Shown here: positions 43,236-55,140 of the stretch, piece by piece
How positions within the stretch are numbered: position 1 is the first letter of the stretch
Layout: the number at the start of each line of letters is the position of its first letter
Notes under the pieces: model-generated
What the model was told of the DNA's origin: nothing
The model's input: only the letters and a program-made list of their open reading frames with translations
The model's database searches: none
Program-made: the position numbers and the translations under genes
Source of the DNA: Zonotrichia leucophrys gambelii
Lineage: Eukaryota > Chordata > Aves > Passeriformes > Passerellidae
Direction: 5' to 3'
NCBI RefSeq assembly: GCF_028769735.1
Contig: NW_026992300.1
Coordinates: forward strand, 1 to 64,000
Length of the DNA: 64,000 nucleotides

Positions 43236-43980
43236 AATAAACTTGGCAGAAATGAAGCTTTATCCTACATAAAATACCTTGATGAATATTTTATTTCCCA
43301 TAAGTCACATGTGATGAAAACACAAATCCCAAACATGAATAAACTGACAATAGAAGCAATTCTGTTGCAATTCCAAGTTACATTGGTTCCTGCATAGCTA
43401 TAGCTCAGCTGCTGGCAGGTTCCAATAAAAGCAAAGTGCAAATTTGGCCCAATACAAATATTATTAAAAGGAAGGGGCAACTCAGTGTAGCTGTCAAAAA
43501 GGTGACAGGAATGAAGAGAATAATGATTCTCACATTTGATAAAGCCCCCAAGCCTGTGAATTCCGGAGTTATTTGGGAATTTATCTACTTGAGCTGGGCG
43601 TCTTGTGGGACTTTCAGCAGCCTCTTATGTTCTTCACCTTGGAGTGAATGAACCTTGTCAGTCTCGCTAGTAACATTTTCTCCCTTTCCTCCAGTGATTT
43701 TAACAAACTTCTCAAGGAAGGACAAGAAAATATTTTCTTTTTCACTGGCCACTCACAACAGCCATTTTCCTCATCATTTCTCCCATAAGTTCCCCGGGAG
43801 GAAGGAGGGACTGTGTCCAAGCTTCCAAGAGTTCTTCCAGAAAGAACCACAACCTCCTCAGAGAAGGGAACCATGCTGTTGTCAAAGGGACTTGGGGTCA
43901 GAGAACAGTGCCCTGAATTCACTGTGCCAAAATAATGTCACAGTCTGGTTACTCAAATTGTTATAGAGATTCCTCTGCCC
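43236..43980. other. Unassigned sequence
   Basis: AT-richer unique-looking sequence. No gene, tandem repeat or element was recognised on either strand. Confidence 0.5.
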
Positions 43981-43984
43981 AATT

Positions 43985-44700
43985 AAGGCACTAATGAGGC
44001 CCTATCCAAAGTGTACTTTATTGAAGAGTAAATGTGAGGTAGAGAGAGAGATGAAAAGAAAGAGAAAAGGGGAGAGAGCAAGGGAGTGACAAGGGACAGA
44101 GACCTCCCCGGGAGCAGAGCAAGTGTGACATTGTCCCCTGTCTGTGTGCCCTTCCCAGGGTGGGGTTTTACACCTGAGCCAGTTTGGGTAAGGGGGGTGG
44201 TGTTCACCCCCTGAGCAGGGATTACCCCACTGTTTCAGGTTGAAATGCAAGATGTAACCAAAGGCATGTTTTCAATCCCCATCTTCATCAACTGCTATAA
44301 ACATGTGGGGCAATGTTCTTTATCTCTTCCATGACTCAGCCCTGATAACGCCCTTCAGGGGAGATATCTTCTGCTAATGGGCCGTTGATTCCATCATCCC
44401 ATTGTGGGATGCTCCGCCCAGGGGGAGGAGCCAAGCATTCCTACCTGGATATAAGCTGAGCCTTGCTACAACCAGGAGCACCTTGCCTACTGGATTGCCA
44501 GAGGACAAGAGCTCCATAACCACCACTGGACATTCAGAGGAAGGACAGACCCTTCTGCAGGATCACTGCTCTCACAGAATCATGTTGATCACTCTAACAG
44601 GATTGCAGCCACCATTTATTGGGACTGCTGCCACCACGCTGACCAACAGGGTGTCAGGTTATATCCTGAGTCTGTCAGTTTAAGGCAGTGTTTCTGTATC
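43985..44700 (+). mobile_element. LTR-like sequence upstream of zinc-finger gene
   Basis: 44,280-44,680 has a GC-rich segment (tccgcccagggggagg), a TATA-like ggatataagctg (44,448-44,459) and a long downstream stretch like R-U5 of an avian ERVL-type LTR; 43,985-44,250 may be a separate minus-strand piece (AATAAA complement near 44,018). It ends about 150 bp before the zinc-finger exon, so it could act as a promoter; this is inference. Confidence 0.4.
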
Positions 44701-44818
44701 ATTGCCTTGATCTTCATTTTGTTTTTTAATTGCAATTCTGGTTTAGACATACCCCAGGTTTGCCTTCAAACCAGTACAAAACTCAATGTGCTCATCCCTT
44801 GTTATTCTCCCAAAACAG

Positions 44819-46232
44819 GATTTCCCATCCCCAAACCATTGCCAGATGGAAAAGGAAGCTGTGAGGAAGAGGAAGGATCCCTGGGATACCCAGGCAGGTG
44901 AGGAGGAAGTCAGTGCTGCTTTCCCCTTCTCTCCTGCTCCATCTCCCAGCCCAGCACAGCCCCTGGTTGCAGGACAACCCTGCTGCCAATCCCATCCTGC
45001 CAGGAATGATCTGAGGGAATCTCCTTCCCCTCCCCTCTGGCACAGAGGCAAATGCCATCCTCTCCTTGTCCTTCCTCCCCCAGACAAGGAGCTGAAGATG
45101 GAGATCTGGGAGGAAAAATCTCCATGGAAGAACCTCATGGACGAGGCTGTTTTGCGTGACTCCACAGTGCAGAATTCCACTGGGGAGGAAAATCCCCAGA
45201 GATCCTGCAGGAGCAGGGGCTGCAAACCCAGCCCAGGGAGCTCTGAGGAGGAAAGACCCACTCTGAGCCAAGAAGGTGGACAGAGCTTCAGCCAGAGCTC
45301 AGAGCTGGTGGTCCATGAGCAGCTTTATCATGGGGAGAAGCCCCAGAAGTGCCTGGAGTGTGGGAAGAACTTCAGACGGAGCAGCACCCTGATCAGCCAC
45401 CAGATGATCCACACTGGTGAATGGCCTTACGAGTGTGGAGAATGTGGAAAGGGCTTCAGCTGCAGCACCCACCTCATCACGCACAAACGTGTCCATACCG
45501 GAGAGAAGCCCTACGAGTGTCCCCAGTGTGGGAAGAGGTTTCAGATCAGCTCCAATCTCCTCCTGTGTGGAGAGCCTGGTTCAAACACAGCTTAAAGAAA
45601 GAGGCCATGAAGGTATTCAGCTAATGGAAAAATAAAAGGCAGCTTTAAAGCAGCAGTTCCCAGGCTTGATTCTGTAAATAATTAGGTTCTCAGCCACCTT
45701 TTATATAAACAACAAGATTCACAGACCATCTTCTCAATAACAGGTAAACATTCTGTCCTTGGCTGATCTGGGAACAGATGGCCGCTCTGGGAACAGATAT
45801 GAAGGTTTTGAGAACTTTTCATATCACGGTGAGAACACTAATCTTAGTTTCAATAAACAAACCTCAGGTATTGTAAACAAAAGAAGGAGTTGAAGTTTCC
45901 TCTATAGCCTATTGTGAGCTCGGATTTTGCAATATGCATGAAGTGAATTAACACTGTTATAAAAGGTGTCTGATTTGATCAATAAACTGAAGTCGATGCT
46001 GATCAACAAGGATGGGTCGTCTTCCTTCACTTCCATACTCCTGCACCAACGGATTCACATGGATGAGAGGCCCTTCCTCTGCCCTGACTGCGGGAAGGGA
46101 TTCAAGCACAACTTCACCCTCATCACCCACCAGCGCATCCACACTGGGGAGAGGCCCTACGAGTGTTCCCAGTGTGGGAAGAGCTTCACCAGCATCTCTC
46201 ACTTGACCAGACACCAGCGGAGGCATCAGTAA
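44819..46232 (+). pseudogene. C2H2 zinc-finger gene split by an insertion
   Basis: The first coding exon begins after an AG acceptor (44,818) and has ATG 44,846; it ends at 44,897 before gtgagg. The 186-bp intron ends in a cccccag acceptor (45,081-45,083), and exon 2 continues with an acidic linker ([15 protein letters not shown]) and zinc fingers of CX2CX12HX3H type joined by TGE(K/W)P(Y) linkers. Two fingers are complete; the third is cut near 45,563 by an LTR-like insertion and its histidine half reappears at about 46,040. Two more fingers follow, ending at a TAA at 46,230, after which another decayed finger is seen. As it stands a truncated protein ending at 45,595 is possible. This layout is common in songbird zinc-finger expansions; targets unknown. 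Confidence 0.82.
45564..46034 (+). mobile_element. LTR-like insertion inside zinc-finger exon
   Basis: Starts TGTGTGGAGAGCC, has TATAAAA at 45,959-45,965 and AATAAA at 45,981-45,986. Coding sequence of one zinc finger lies on both sides. No exact target duplication could be fixed, so the right border is approximate. Confidence 0.68.
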
Positions 46233-47339
46233 GGGAAACCCTGCAAATGCTCCGACTGCAGGAGGAGCTTTATCCACTGCTCCAACTCCATGCCCCACAG
46301 AAGGATCCATGTTGGTCAGATCCCTGGTGACCCACATTACCTGTGATCCATGTTGGGAGGACACCTGGCTGGTTATCCTTTTGGTTTGGCCCTAATTTTC
46401 TTCTGATTTGTCTTTATTGCTTAAAAATACCTGAAATAGGATTAAAGGAAAGTTATTTATTAAAGATGTCTGAAGTCCCACCCTATAACAGGTATTTCAG
46501 ATGGAATTTATGGTTTAAAGACATATTCTGGGGGATTAGTGGGTTCTTGGAGGATTTCAGGAAGTGTTCTCCATCTCTTTGTACTCCAAAAGTCATAATG
46601 GATTGATCTGTCACCTCCAAAGGGCTCAATCCCACTGAAAACAACTCAATCTTACCTCAAAAGGGCTCAGTCCCACCTCAAATTGGCTTGTTCCCAAAAT
46701 ATAAAAAGCTCAGTCCAATGCCAAAATTACTCAGTTCCACAGCCTCCAGGGTGAGATGGGATTGGAAGGAGATTGGGAGAAGTGGGATCCAAATTTAATG
46801 GTGTGGCTTGGGGATTGTCTGGGGCTGGGTGGGTGGGATGAATTTTGATAGTAAATAAAACTTTCAGAATATTGATTTCTGTCCCATTCATTTTCTGTCA
46901 GTTCCAGTTTGTTTTTCAGAGTGCCACCTTCGCAGCTGATTGTGTTTGTGCCCTCCTTTCTCTCCTGCCTTTCTTTGCCTGCTCTGTTTCTCTCTCAGTG
47001 TCTCACTTGACACCAGAGCAGCTCCCACCAAAGACCCTGCCCTGATTTAATTCCCAATCCATGAGCTGCAACAACCATGGGTGAAGTTATGAAGGCTGGC
47101 AGTGAAATGTCACTGTAAAATTTTGCTCCACTTGGCTTTTATCTCCTTTTAAGGTCTTTGCATCCCAGAGCAGGAACATCTTTTCCTAGCTGGGAAGTGC
47201 AATTCCAGCCCCTGGGAGTGTGTGCTGTGGATCCCAGAGGGACATTCCCAAGGTTCCCAGGGAGCTGCTTCTGCCGTGCCTCCCAAGGAGCTGTGCAGGG
47301 CCAGGGGACAAGGTCCAGCAGCTCTGTTGGTTCTGCAGT
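46233..47339. other. 3' flank of zinc-finger gene
   Basis: No further gene. 46,233-46,340 is a decayed finger; 46,610-46,740 has short repeats of ctcagtcccacctcaa type. The rest shows no recognised feature. Confidence 0.5.
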
Positions 47340-47770
47340 GCCTCAACAGCCCCTGGTTCCATGAGTTTCCCTACTGCCAACAGCGGTTCCTTGGCTCCCA
47401 TGAGGCCCTGCTGTGTCACCATGGATATTTGGTGCCATGAAGTTCGTCAGTGTCACAATGGCCTCCCTCCCTCCATGAGCTTCCACAATGTCACAATGAC
47501 CTCCTTGGATGGGCAGTCTCACCATGGACCATTGGCTCCATGCAGCCCTGCTGGGTCACCATGGACTCCTTGGTTCCATGAGGTTCTGGGGGTGTCTCCA
47601 TGGTCTCCTTGGATACACAGTGTCACAATGGACCACTGGATCCATGTGGCCCTGCTGTGTCACCATGGCCCCTTTGTTCCATGAGACCCCAGTGTCACAA
47701 TTGACTCCTTGCTTCCACGTCACCCCCTCAGTTCCAAAATGGTCCCTTCATTCCATGAGGAAGACAAAAG
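47340..47770. repeat. 37-bp satellite, short inverted-orientation block
   Basis: Units of the ggccctgctgtgtcaccatgg type match the composite satellite in the same orientation as 28,943-31,010. Confidence 0.75.
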
Positions 47771-48859
47771 TTTTGTAGAAACATTGAGCAAATCCTGCTG
47801 AACACACCTGGGAACATCTGCATTCAAGAGAGAGGTTAAAGGTGAGGATGGCACCAGCAGCTTCCATCTGCAACAGAGTTCCAGGGAAAGGACAGGGATA
47901 GAGAATTCAGCTGGAATACTCAGAGAATTCTGGTTCCAGAGATCATTTCTGCTCACACTGTCCCTTGTAGAAAGGTGACACCATTCCAGGAAGCCTGGAC
48001 TGAGCAGGTGGTTCCTGAGTGGGGTTTGTTGTTTCAAAAACCTGCTCAGGCTTTTCCATTCTTTCCTTTCCCACAGGAAAACTTCTCCTGGGCCTGTGTG
48101 TGGGCAGAGCCCTGATGAGAGCAGGTGGGACATGGTGCAATGGGCTGGGACATTGAGCTGCAGAGCTCAGGGGAAAAGGTTCTGGTGCAGGGCACAGGGA
48201 TGTCAGTGCCAGGTGGGCCAATGTCAGACATGGTGAGGCAGGGGGTGAGGAGCAGCTTGTCCAAACAGGGTCAGCCCTCAAGGGGCTCATTCTTCTCTGT
48301 GCCCAGACCTCCTAAGGGGACATTCAGCATCAAGGTTACCTGGGGAATGCTTCTATCAGCTCTTCTCTGAACTGGGAAAAAAAAAAAAAATACTCACTTG
48401 ATTAAAGAAAAATTTTCATGAGGTGCATTTTAATATCTTCATCCTTAAAGGAAGTCCAAACTGACTCCAATCATCTGCACAAGCCCTGGAGACTTGAAGA
48501 TTGGGATTTGGGGCTGGGTCCAGGACCCTCAGGTGCTGAGAGAAGGCTGAAGAAAGTGCTCAAGGAGTCAGAAGCAAAACTCCAAGTGCCTTGGAGCATG
48601 GCTGGGCCCCAGTGAGGGCAGGGAGTGCCAAAGGCTGCCCAGGGACTGCTGAGAGCAGATCCTTGAGGCCAGGATTGCAGGGAGCCCAAGGCTCTGGGCA
48701 GGGAACTGCAATGCTGAGCAAGGCCTGGGCTGGTTGGGGGAAGCAGAAAGGCCAAGCCCAGAGCCCAGCCTGGGACAGCAGGGCCTGTTCCTCACGGGTG
48801 GCTTGGGGCTGTTTGTGGGGCAGTGGGATGTGAGGGGCAGCAAGGACAAATGTCACAAA
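47771..48859. other. Unassigned sequence with flank-repeat similarity
   Basis: No gene. 48,490-48,700 resembles the degenerate tract next to the receptors (gagcagatccttgaggcc and related words). An A run (about 48,378-48,391) is present. Confidence 0.45.
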
Positions 48860-49040
48860 CCTGTGTGACACTCCAGATCTTCATGGAACCAATGGGCCAG
48901 TGGGACACAGTGGGAAGTTGTGGAACCAAGGGGATCATTGTGGCACTGTTGGGGCCCATGGAAACAAGGGGCCAGTGTGACACTGTGGGGCCTCATGGAA
49001 ACAAGAGACCATTGTGAGCCTGCAGGGCTGGAACATCCCA
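48860..49040. repeat. 37-bp satellite, forward block
   Basis: About five units with gacactgtggggcctcatggaa cores, in the orientation of copies A and C. Confidence 0.75.
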
Positions 49041-49148
49041 GAACACTGAAATGCTGGGGATAACCAAAGGTTCCTTGACTTGAGTTTGGTGCACAGGAGA
49101 AACACCAACCAGATATTCTCAACACGGACAATGGAAAGAATATTCTTG

Positions 49149-49265
49149 GTAGGAAGGAGCCCACAAGGATGATCGAGTCCAGCTCTTAAGGGAATGGCCC
49201 ATACGGGGATTGAACCCACAGCCTCAGTGATACCAGCATGATGCTCTAACCAAGTGAGCTAAGAG
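49149..49265 (-). mobile_element. tRNA-Ile-headed SINE (zebra-finch SINE1 type)
   Basis: On the minus strand a tRNA-like head with A box (agctcacttggttagag) and B box (gggttcaatccc, 49,206-49,217) is followed by a CR1-like tail (gagctggactcgatcatcc). This matches the known songbird tRNA-Ile/CR1 SINE. It ends about 10 bp before block C begins. Confidence 0.8.
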
Positions 49266-49274
49266 GTCCAAATG

Positions 49275-49899
49275 ACACAAAATTTTACTGGCAAAATATA
49301 GACAATCAAGGAACTTGAACAAAGCATTTAATAGAACAACCACGTCAACAGAAAACTCTTATCAAAGCATTAACTTCATTAACTTAGCCATTTATCCTAA
49401 AAACTTTTAGCCCTTAAGATGTTAAGTTACCCAAAAATGTTCCAGGTATTTAAGAGTAGAAGGAGAAGAAATAGAGAACACCAGAAAGACAGAAGATCTA
49501 TAGAAACATACACACATCAGTACCGAGCTTTAGCAACAGGAACAGAGGAACCCTAGGAAAAGGCAAGACCCAGATCATGGGCTGGCATCGTGCTTTGGCT
49601 TTTAAGCCCCTGGGCCTTCATGGGCCCACCCCTGAGGTGGGACTGCCAGGTGCTTGTCCAACCAGGGTAGACACCAGCTTCTGGTGTGTGATTGATTGAC
49701 AGCTCGGCCAATCAGAGCTGGGTCAATATCACCCACCCACCCCCCCTCCCCCCCACTGTATGATTGACAGCTCTGCCAGGCCAGGGCTGGGGGTGGGGCT
49801 CTGTCCCACCACAAGCCAAGGCCTGACCCAGCCCTGGCCTCACACGGGCATTCCGAGCATCCCAAGGTGTCTTGGGACATCGATCTCATCCAGCCTCTG
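49275..49899 (-). other. LTR/promoter-like segment, copy C
   Basis: Homologous to 1-1,139 without the LTR-like insertion. CCAAT-type motifs are near 49,690-49,715 and a C-rich run near 49,734-49,756. No gene. Confidence 0.5.
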
Positions 49900-51888
49900 A
49901 AAGCGACCATGGTGACACTATAGAACCTCATGGAACCATGGGTCAGTTGTGACAATGCAGGTCCAAGGACACCACGGTGACACTACGGAACCTCATGGAA
50001 TCAAGGAGACCATTGTGCAACTCAGGGGCCCTATGGATGCAAGGGTCAGTAATCAAACAGTGGGGCCCATAGAAACAAGGAGCCATTGTGACACAGCAGG
50101 GCCGCATGGAGCCAATGGACTCTTGTGTCTCTGTTGGGGCTCATGAAACCAAGAAGCCATTGTGACATTGCAAGATTTCATGGAATCAAGGAGAACACTG
50201 CGACAGTGTGAGCACCCATAAAATCAAGGGAACATGGAACAGGTCTGCCTGGTTTGGACTCCTGGGGGCTGTCTGACAGCTCCCACTGAATTTGACATGT
50301 CAAGGGCCACTTCTCATCTGACTGTGAAGCACTGGGGCTCTGTGCATTCCTTCCTATAGAAAAGAACTCTCTTTCTTGTCTAGGCTCCCATGGCTGAAAT
50401 TAGCATTCTGCCTCTGTAATTCCCTATATCCATGGGTTTCTCCCAAACAAAATCTGCCAGTACAGTCAAGTCTGCCTAGCCTCAGTCTCTGGTGACTGCC
50501 TCTTATCTGCCCCGGGGCTCTGTGCTTTCCTTCCTATGGAGACCACTTTGACACTGCAGGGTTTTGTGGAGCCAAAGGGCATTGTTACACTGTAGGAACT
50601 TGTGGAACCAAGGGGATCATTGTGACACTGTGAGTACCATGGATCCAAGGGGCCACTGTGACACTGTGGAGCCTCATGGAACCACGGACATCTTTGCGGT
50701 TCTGTTGGGCTGCATGGTCCCAAGGTGCCAGTGTGAAGTGCTGTGGCTCTGTGGAACCAAGAGGCCATTGATGCATTTCAGGGCCTCGGGGAGCCAAAGG
50801 GCCATTGTGATCCTGCAGGGCACCTTGGATCCATGGAGAGCATTGTGGCATTGCAAGGCCCCATGAATCATGGAGACCAGTGTGACACTGTGGGGCCACA
50901 CAGAACCAAAGGGCTACTGTGACCCTGCAGGGCCTCATGTATGGAAGGGGGCCATTGTGACACTATGGGAAGTTGTGGAAATAAGGGGATCATTGTGGCA
51001 CCACTGGAGCCCATGGAAACAGGGGGCTATGGTGACACAGAGGGGCTTCATGGAACCAATAAATCATTATGACACATGAGGCCTTGTGGAACCATGGAGA
51101 CCATTAAGATCCTGAAAGACTTGTGTAACCAAGGGGCCATTATGACACCTTAGGGCATCATGGAAGCAAGAGAACCATTGTGACACTGCAGGGCCCTGTG
51201 GAAGCAAGGGAACATGAAATAGGTGTGGCTGCCTTGGTCTCCCAGGGGTCACCTGACAAGTCTGGCTGACCGTGGAATGTGGAAGGCCACTCCCATCTGC
51301 TCCTGAAACACTGGGGCTCTGGGCTTTCCTTTGTATAGAAAAGAACTGTCTGTCTTTTCCAGGCATCCATGGCCAAAATTTGGATTCCACCTCCAAATTT
51401 CTGTGTGTCCAAGGATTACTGCCAGACAAAAGTTGCCAGGACAGACAGGTATGGTTGGACTTTGATTCCTGAGTGCCAGCACTTACCTGTTTTCCAAACA
51501 CTGGAAAGGGCTCTCTGCTTTTCGTTTTATGGAAGAAAAACATCCATCTTCTCCAGGCACAAATGTCTGAAATTAAGATTCCACATTCAGAGTTTCAAAT
51601 ATCCAAGGGTTGCTCCAAGCCAACCCACCTGGACAGACAGGTCAGGCTTGCCTTGGCCTCTGGTGGTTGCCACTCATCAGCTCCTGAAACACGGGGGCTC
51701 TGTGGTTTCCTTCCTATGGAGACCAATGTGACATTTGGGAGCCTTGTGAAATGAAGGGGCCATGGTGACACTGCAGAGCACCATGGATCCAAGGGACCAT
51801 TGTGACACTGTGAGGCCTCATGGAACCAAGGACATCATTGTGGCTCTGTTGGGCTGCATGATCCCAAGGGGCCAGTGCAAATCAGCAA
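49900..51888. repeat. Composite satellite, copy C
   Basis: Same composition as copy A; the 200-bp-type units are at about 50,220-50,500 and 51,220-51,690. Confidence 0.85.
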
Positions 51889-52323
51889 TGTGAGAGTTAG
51901 CCCGGCTGTGACTCAGAATCAGCCAGATTTTACCTCGGAAGAACTGGGCGTGAGTTTCACGTCCTGGGAGTCATTCTTTTAACTTGGTGTGAGCCTGAGA
52001 GTTCCCCCATAAGCCTGTAGTGTTGTTATGCAAAGTTGTCCAAATTCTACTCCCCTATTGGTTTATTGGTTACTTGTTTCTTCTATATGGTTATTGTTCT
52101 AGTTTTCTAGCCCCAAGTGTCTATGTTGTTGCTTCACATTTGTCTCAGGTTTTAGGATCCTGTCCCCTTTACTGTGCAGGACTTCTCCATGTTTTTTGTT
52201 TTTCACTCTGTTAATAAAGTTCATTTTAAAAACTCCATTGATCCTGCTCCTTTTCATTTTCGCCACCCTCGCCCTGAAGTCAGGGAACCAGAGAGGTTAA
52301 TCACAGCCACCTTCATTGTGACA
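51889..52323 (+). mobile_element. 5' LTR of deleted class II provirus C
   Basis: 435 bp, TGTGAGAGTTAG to TCATTGTGACA, with AATAAA at 52,213-52,218. Uninterrupted; it holds the empty site (gccacc, 52,262-52,267) for the solo LTR of copy A. Confidence 0.88.
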
Positions 52324-52325
52324 TT

Positions 52326-52343
52326 TGGTGCCCGAATAGAGAC
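52326..52343 (+). other. Primer binding site, tRNA-Lys type, mutated
   Basis: tggtgcccgaatagagac has three differences from the perfect site at 28,488-28,505. Confidence 0.85.
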
Positions 52344-52652
52344 CATGACATTCAGGGCTTCCTGTGTCAGTCACATCAGCTGGGGTTAGCGGATGGATAG
52401 ACCAGTGCTCCCTAGGATTTGAGATTGTGCCGGGCCCAGCGGATTCATCATTTCTTCAATGGACCTTGCCCAGGTTAGGAAGGGACAACAACGGTTTCAC
52501 CTGTATAGGATTGCAGGTGGATTTGGGAAAATGCAAGACATTTATTGCCCATTTTGCCACTCTGTTTTTACAACACACACTCCTCTCCCAAAACTGATTT
52601 GGTGTGTTCCGGTGGCTCTCTCCGATAAGGCAGTAAAAGAAAAGTGGGCAGC

Positions 52653-53700
52653 CAGATGTCCACAGTAGAAAGGAACGTATATGGATGCTTTAAGTTAATT
52701 GTCACTGATCATGACAAAATATTTTCAAAAAATGCATTAAAATATATCATGAGGTGGATCATTAAAAATTTTAGACACCTCTGCTGTCAAAATACATACC
52801 ACTGAATTTTGACACTAACGGAGGGTTAAATTGTACAACCTTTTGATCACAGGGGACCCCATAGCACCCCACATGCTCCCCATCTTCCACGCCATCCTTG
52901 AGACCCTTAACCAGCAAGCAACGTGTTGAAAACTCAATCCATTGGTCACTCCTAACTCGGGACCTCCCCTCAAACCTGCCTTTCTCAGACCTTCCATGAT
53001 GGTCCAAGATGGCAATGGCAATGCTGTCTTGGAGCATCATGCCCTGGAGACTGAAGATGGAAGGAGCCCTAATGTGGTTTGGGAGCACAACCATCCTCCC
53101 TCCATCTTGGCTCATCAACTTCCTACTACCACAACCTTCTCTCCTGCCATGAATGAACCTCCAGACTCCACCCCCATAACAGCAGGTCATGCCCCCAGTG
53201 TCAATCATCCTCTTCACCCTGGGCCGTACCTCCAGTTAAGGAAGGAGACTGGCAAATAGTCTCAAACTCCTCGTTGCCCCCATATGAAAAAAGGGGGCAG
53301 AATCCCAGCTATCAGCCATTGGTTTACAAGGAAATCAAGGAGCTGTGTAGGGCACCTAAAGACCATAGGAAGGACTTACCTTGTTTTAATGGCCTAATGA
53401 GGGCCATGTTTACTGCTCAGGTCTTAATCCCCTATGATTTAAAATATATTATGACCATGTTGTTGTCACCTACAGAATACACCCTGTGAAAAGGGGGATG
53501 GAAGTGTTTACTAAATCAATTAATAGCAGACTATGCTAATAATGAGACAGGGGCGGAATTGACAATCAACCATCTGGAGAAGGACAACACAGCCTACCAG
53601 ATGATCAAGCAGCAGGTATCTCCAGAGAAGTATTGGATGATATCAAAGAGTTGGCTTTGAAAGCTTTAATCCAGCTATCGGATGGTAGCACCCCCAATTT
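52653..53700 (+). pseudogene. gag: gag of class II provirus C
   Basis: The matrix region begins at a GTG in place of the ATG of copy A (aagtgggcagcc near 52,653) and contains stops and frameshifts. The Pro-rich linker is at about 52,940-53,230. The capsid part (frame 53,274-53,489) is open and shows ELCRAPKDHRKDLPC and PYDLKYIMTMLLSPTEYTL. No solo LTR lies at the ccccc site (53,277-53,281). Capsid-like sequence ends at about 53,700 at the same junction to env as in copy A. Confidence 0.8.
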
Positions 53701-54124
53701 GAACTACCTTGGGTGGCTGCAGGTAAACCTTTAGGAGAATTAGACCATCTTGGGTGCCTGTTAAGTAAGCAAACCAATGCTACCTCCCTCACATTGAGTG
53801 GCCTGCTCTCAGACATAGAGATCATCAGACATGCCACCTTGCAGAACAGCGATAGAGTTTTTGCTCTAGGCACATGGGCATGGCTGTGTAGACTCTGAGG
53901 GCATGTGTTGCATGAATATCTCCAGCCACAGCGAGACAATCCACAAGAGCATTCAGGTACTGAAGGAAGGATTCCAGAAGCTTCAAGTGGAAAACAAAAA
54001 CTGGGTGAATAAACTCTTCCAATCCAAGGGACTAAAGGGTTGGATGATGTCGAGCGAAAACAGGACTATTAATTTTCTGAGTGCTTGTTGTTGTTGTATT
54101 GTTAATTGTCCCATGTTTGTTTAG
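53701..54124 (+). pseudogene. env: env transmembrane remnant of class II provirus C
   Basis: Aligns with 7,256-7,684. Two frames carry the KQTNATSLTLSG segment and then the helix and anchor start (SIQVLKEGFQKLQVEN; then a Cys-rich hydrophobic stretch). In the CX6C region a stop (tga) replaces an open codon. No surface subunit and no 3' LTR. Confidence 0.78.
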
Positions 54125-54129
54125 ATGCT

Positions 54130-55140
54130 TTTAGAAAGTCTCACAAAATTCTTTCAGTTCCATCTTTGTTGTAAAACAGAAAGGTGGAAGATTCCCAACA
54201 TAGGCTCCTCATGGACTCCTCGGAGGAGATAATTGGAGGCCAGGATGGTACAAAAACCTCTCAGAGACTCAGTGTGGAAAGGAAACTCTTTAAAAGTACC
54301 TCAAAATATTCCTAAGTCCATAAAGTACCTTAAAAACCTTGAGTATCTCAAGGCATAAATGAGCCCCACTGAGTGTCAGTACAAAGCTCTCAAGGGACTC
54401 ATTAAAGCAGATAATTGGGGCCACGATTGCAAAGCCTCTCACAGAGTCTGTATCAAAAGGGAAACACCAAGTACCTTAAAATAACTGGAGTACCCTGAAG
54501 CATTAATGCGCCCCACTGAGTGTTGTTACTGACAAAGCCTCTCCAGGGACTAATTACAGCAGATAATTGGAGGCCATCATTGCACAAACCTCTCAGAGAC
54601 TCCAAGGCAAAAGCAAAACCCAAAGTCCTTTGAAAATCCTGCAGTCCCTGGGAGCATTAAGGAGCCCCCAGGGCAATTCCTGGTCAAGGCTCCCCAAGGG
54701 ATTCCTTCCAGCAGATCCTTGAGGCCACTGGGATGTGGGCTAGGGGGGGATGCTGAGGGCGAGACAAGGGGCTGACAGTGCCCAGCCTGGCTGGGGCTGT
54801 GCCAGGAGGCCCCAGTGCTTCAGGACAAGGTGTCTCCTCCCAGCCCTTGGTGGCACAGACCCTGCTGCTGTGCCCCAGGGCACCAAGACTTGGCTTCTCC
54901 TTGTCCCCACCTGTCATCACTGCCTGCAGTTCTCTGCTCTGCCTGGGGCCTGGGGACACTTTCTCAGTTGTGTCCCTCACTGGGACCCATTAAAAGTCCA
55001 AGAAACTTTGGAGTTGGATTCTGACTTGGAGTTCTTGAGAGGTTTCTTCAGCTCCCTCTCAGGGACTGATGTTCAGGGCCTCAGCACAAAGCTCCAGAGG
55101 CTCATTAAAGTCCTTGTGCTGTGTCTGTGCTGCTGAGCTG
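54130..55140. repeat. Degenerate tandem tract upstream of OR (copy C)
   Basis: Counterpart of 7,690-8,700 with the same recurring words. No gene. Confidence 0.6.

Noticed and set aside
49197..49262. Possible functional tRNA gene
   Set aside because: The A and B boxes belong to a SINE head fused to a CR1-like tail; no complete tRNA cloverleaf with acceptor pairing was established.
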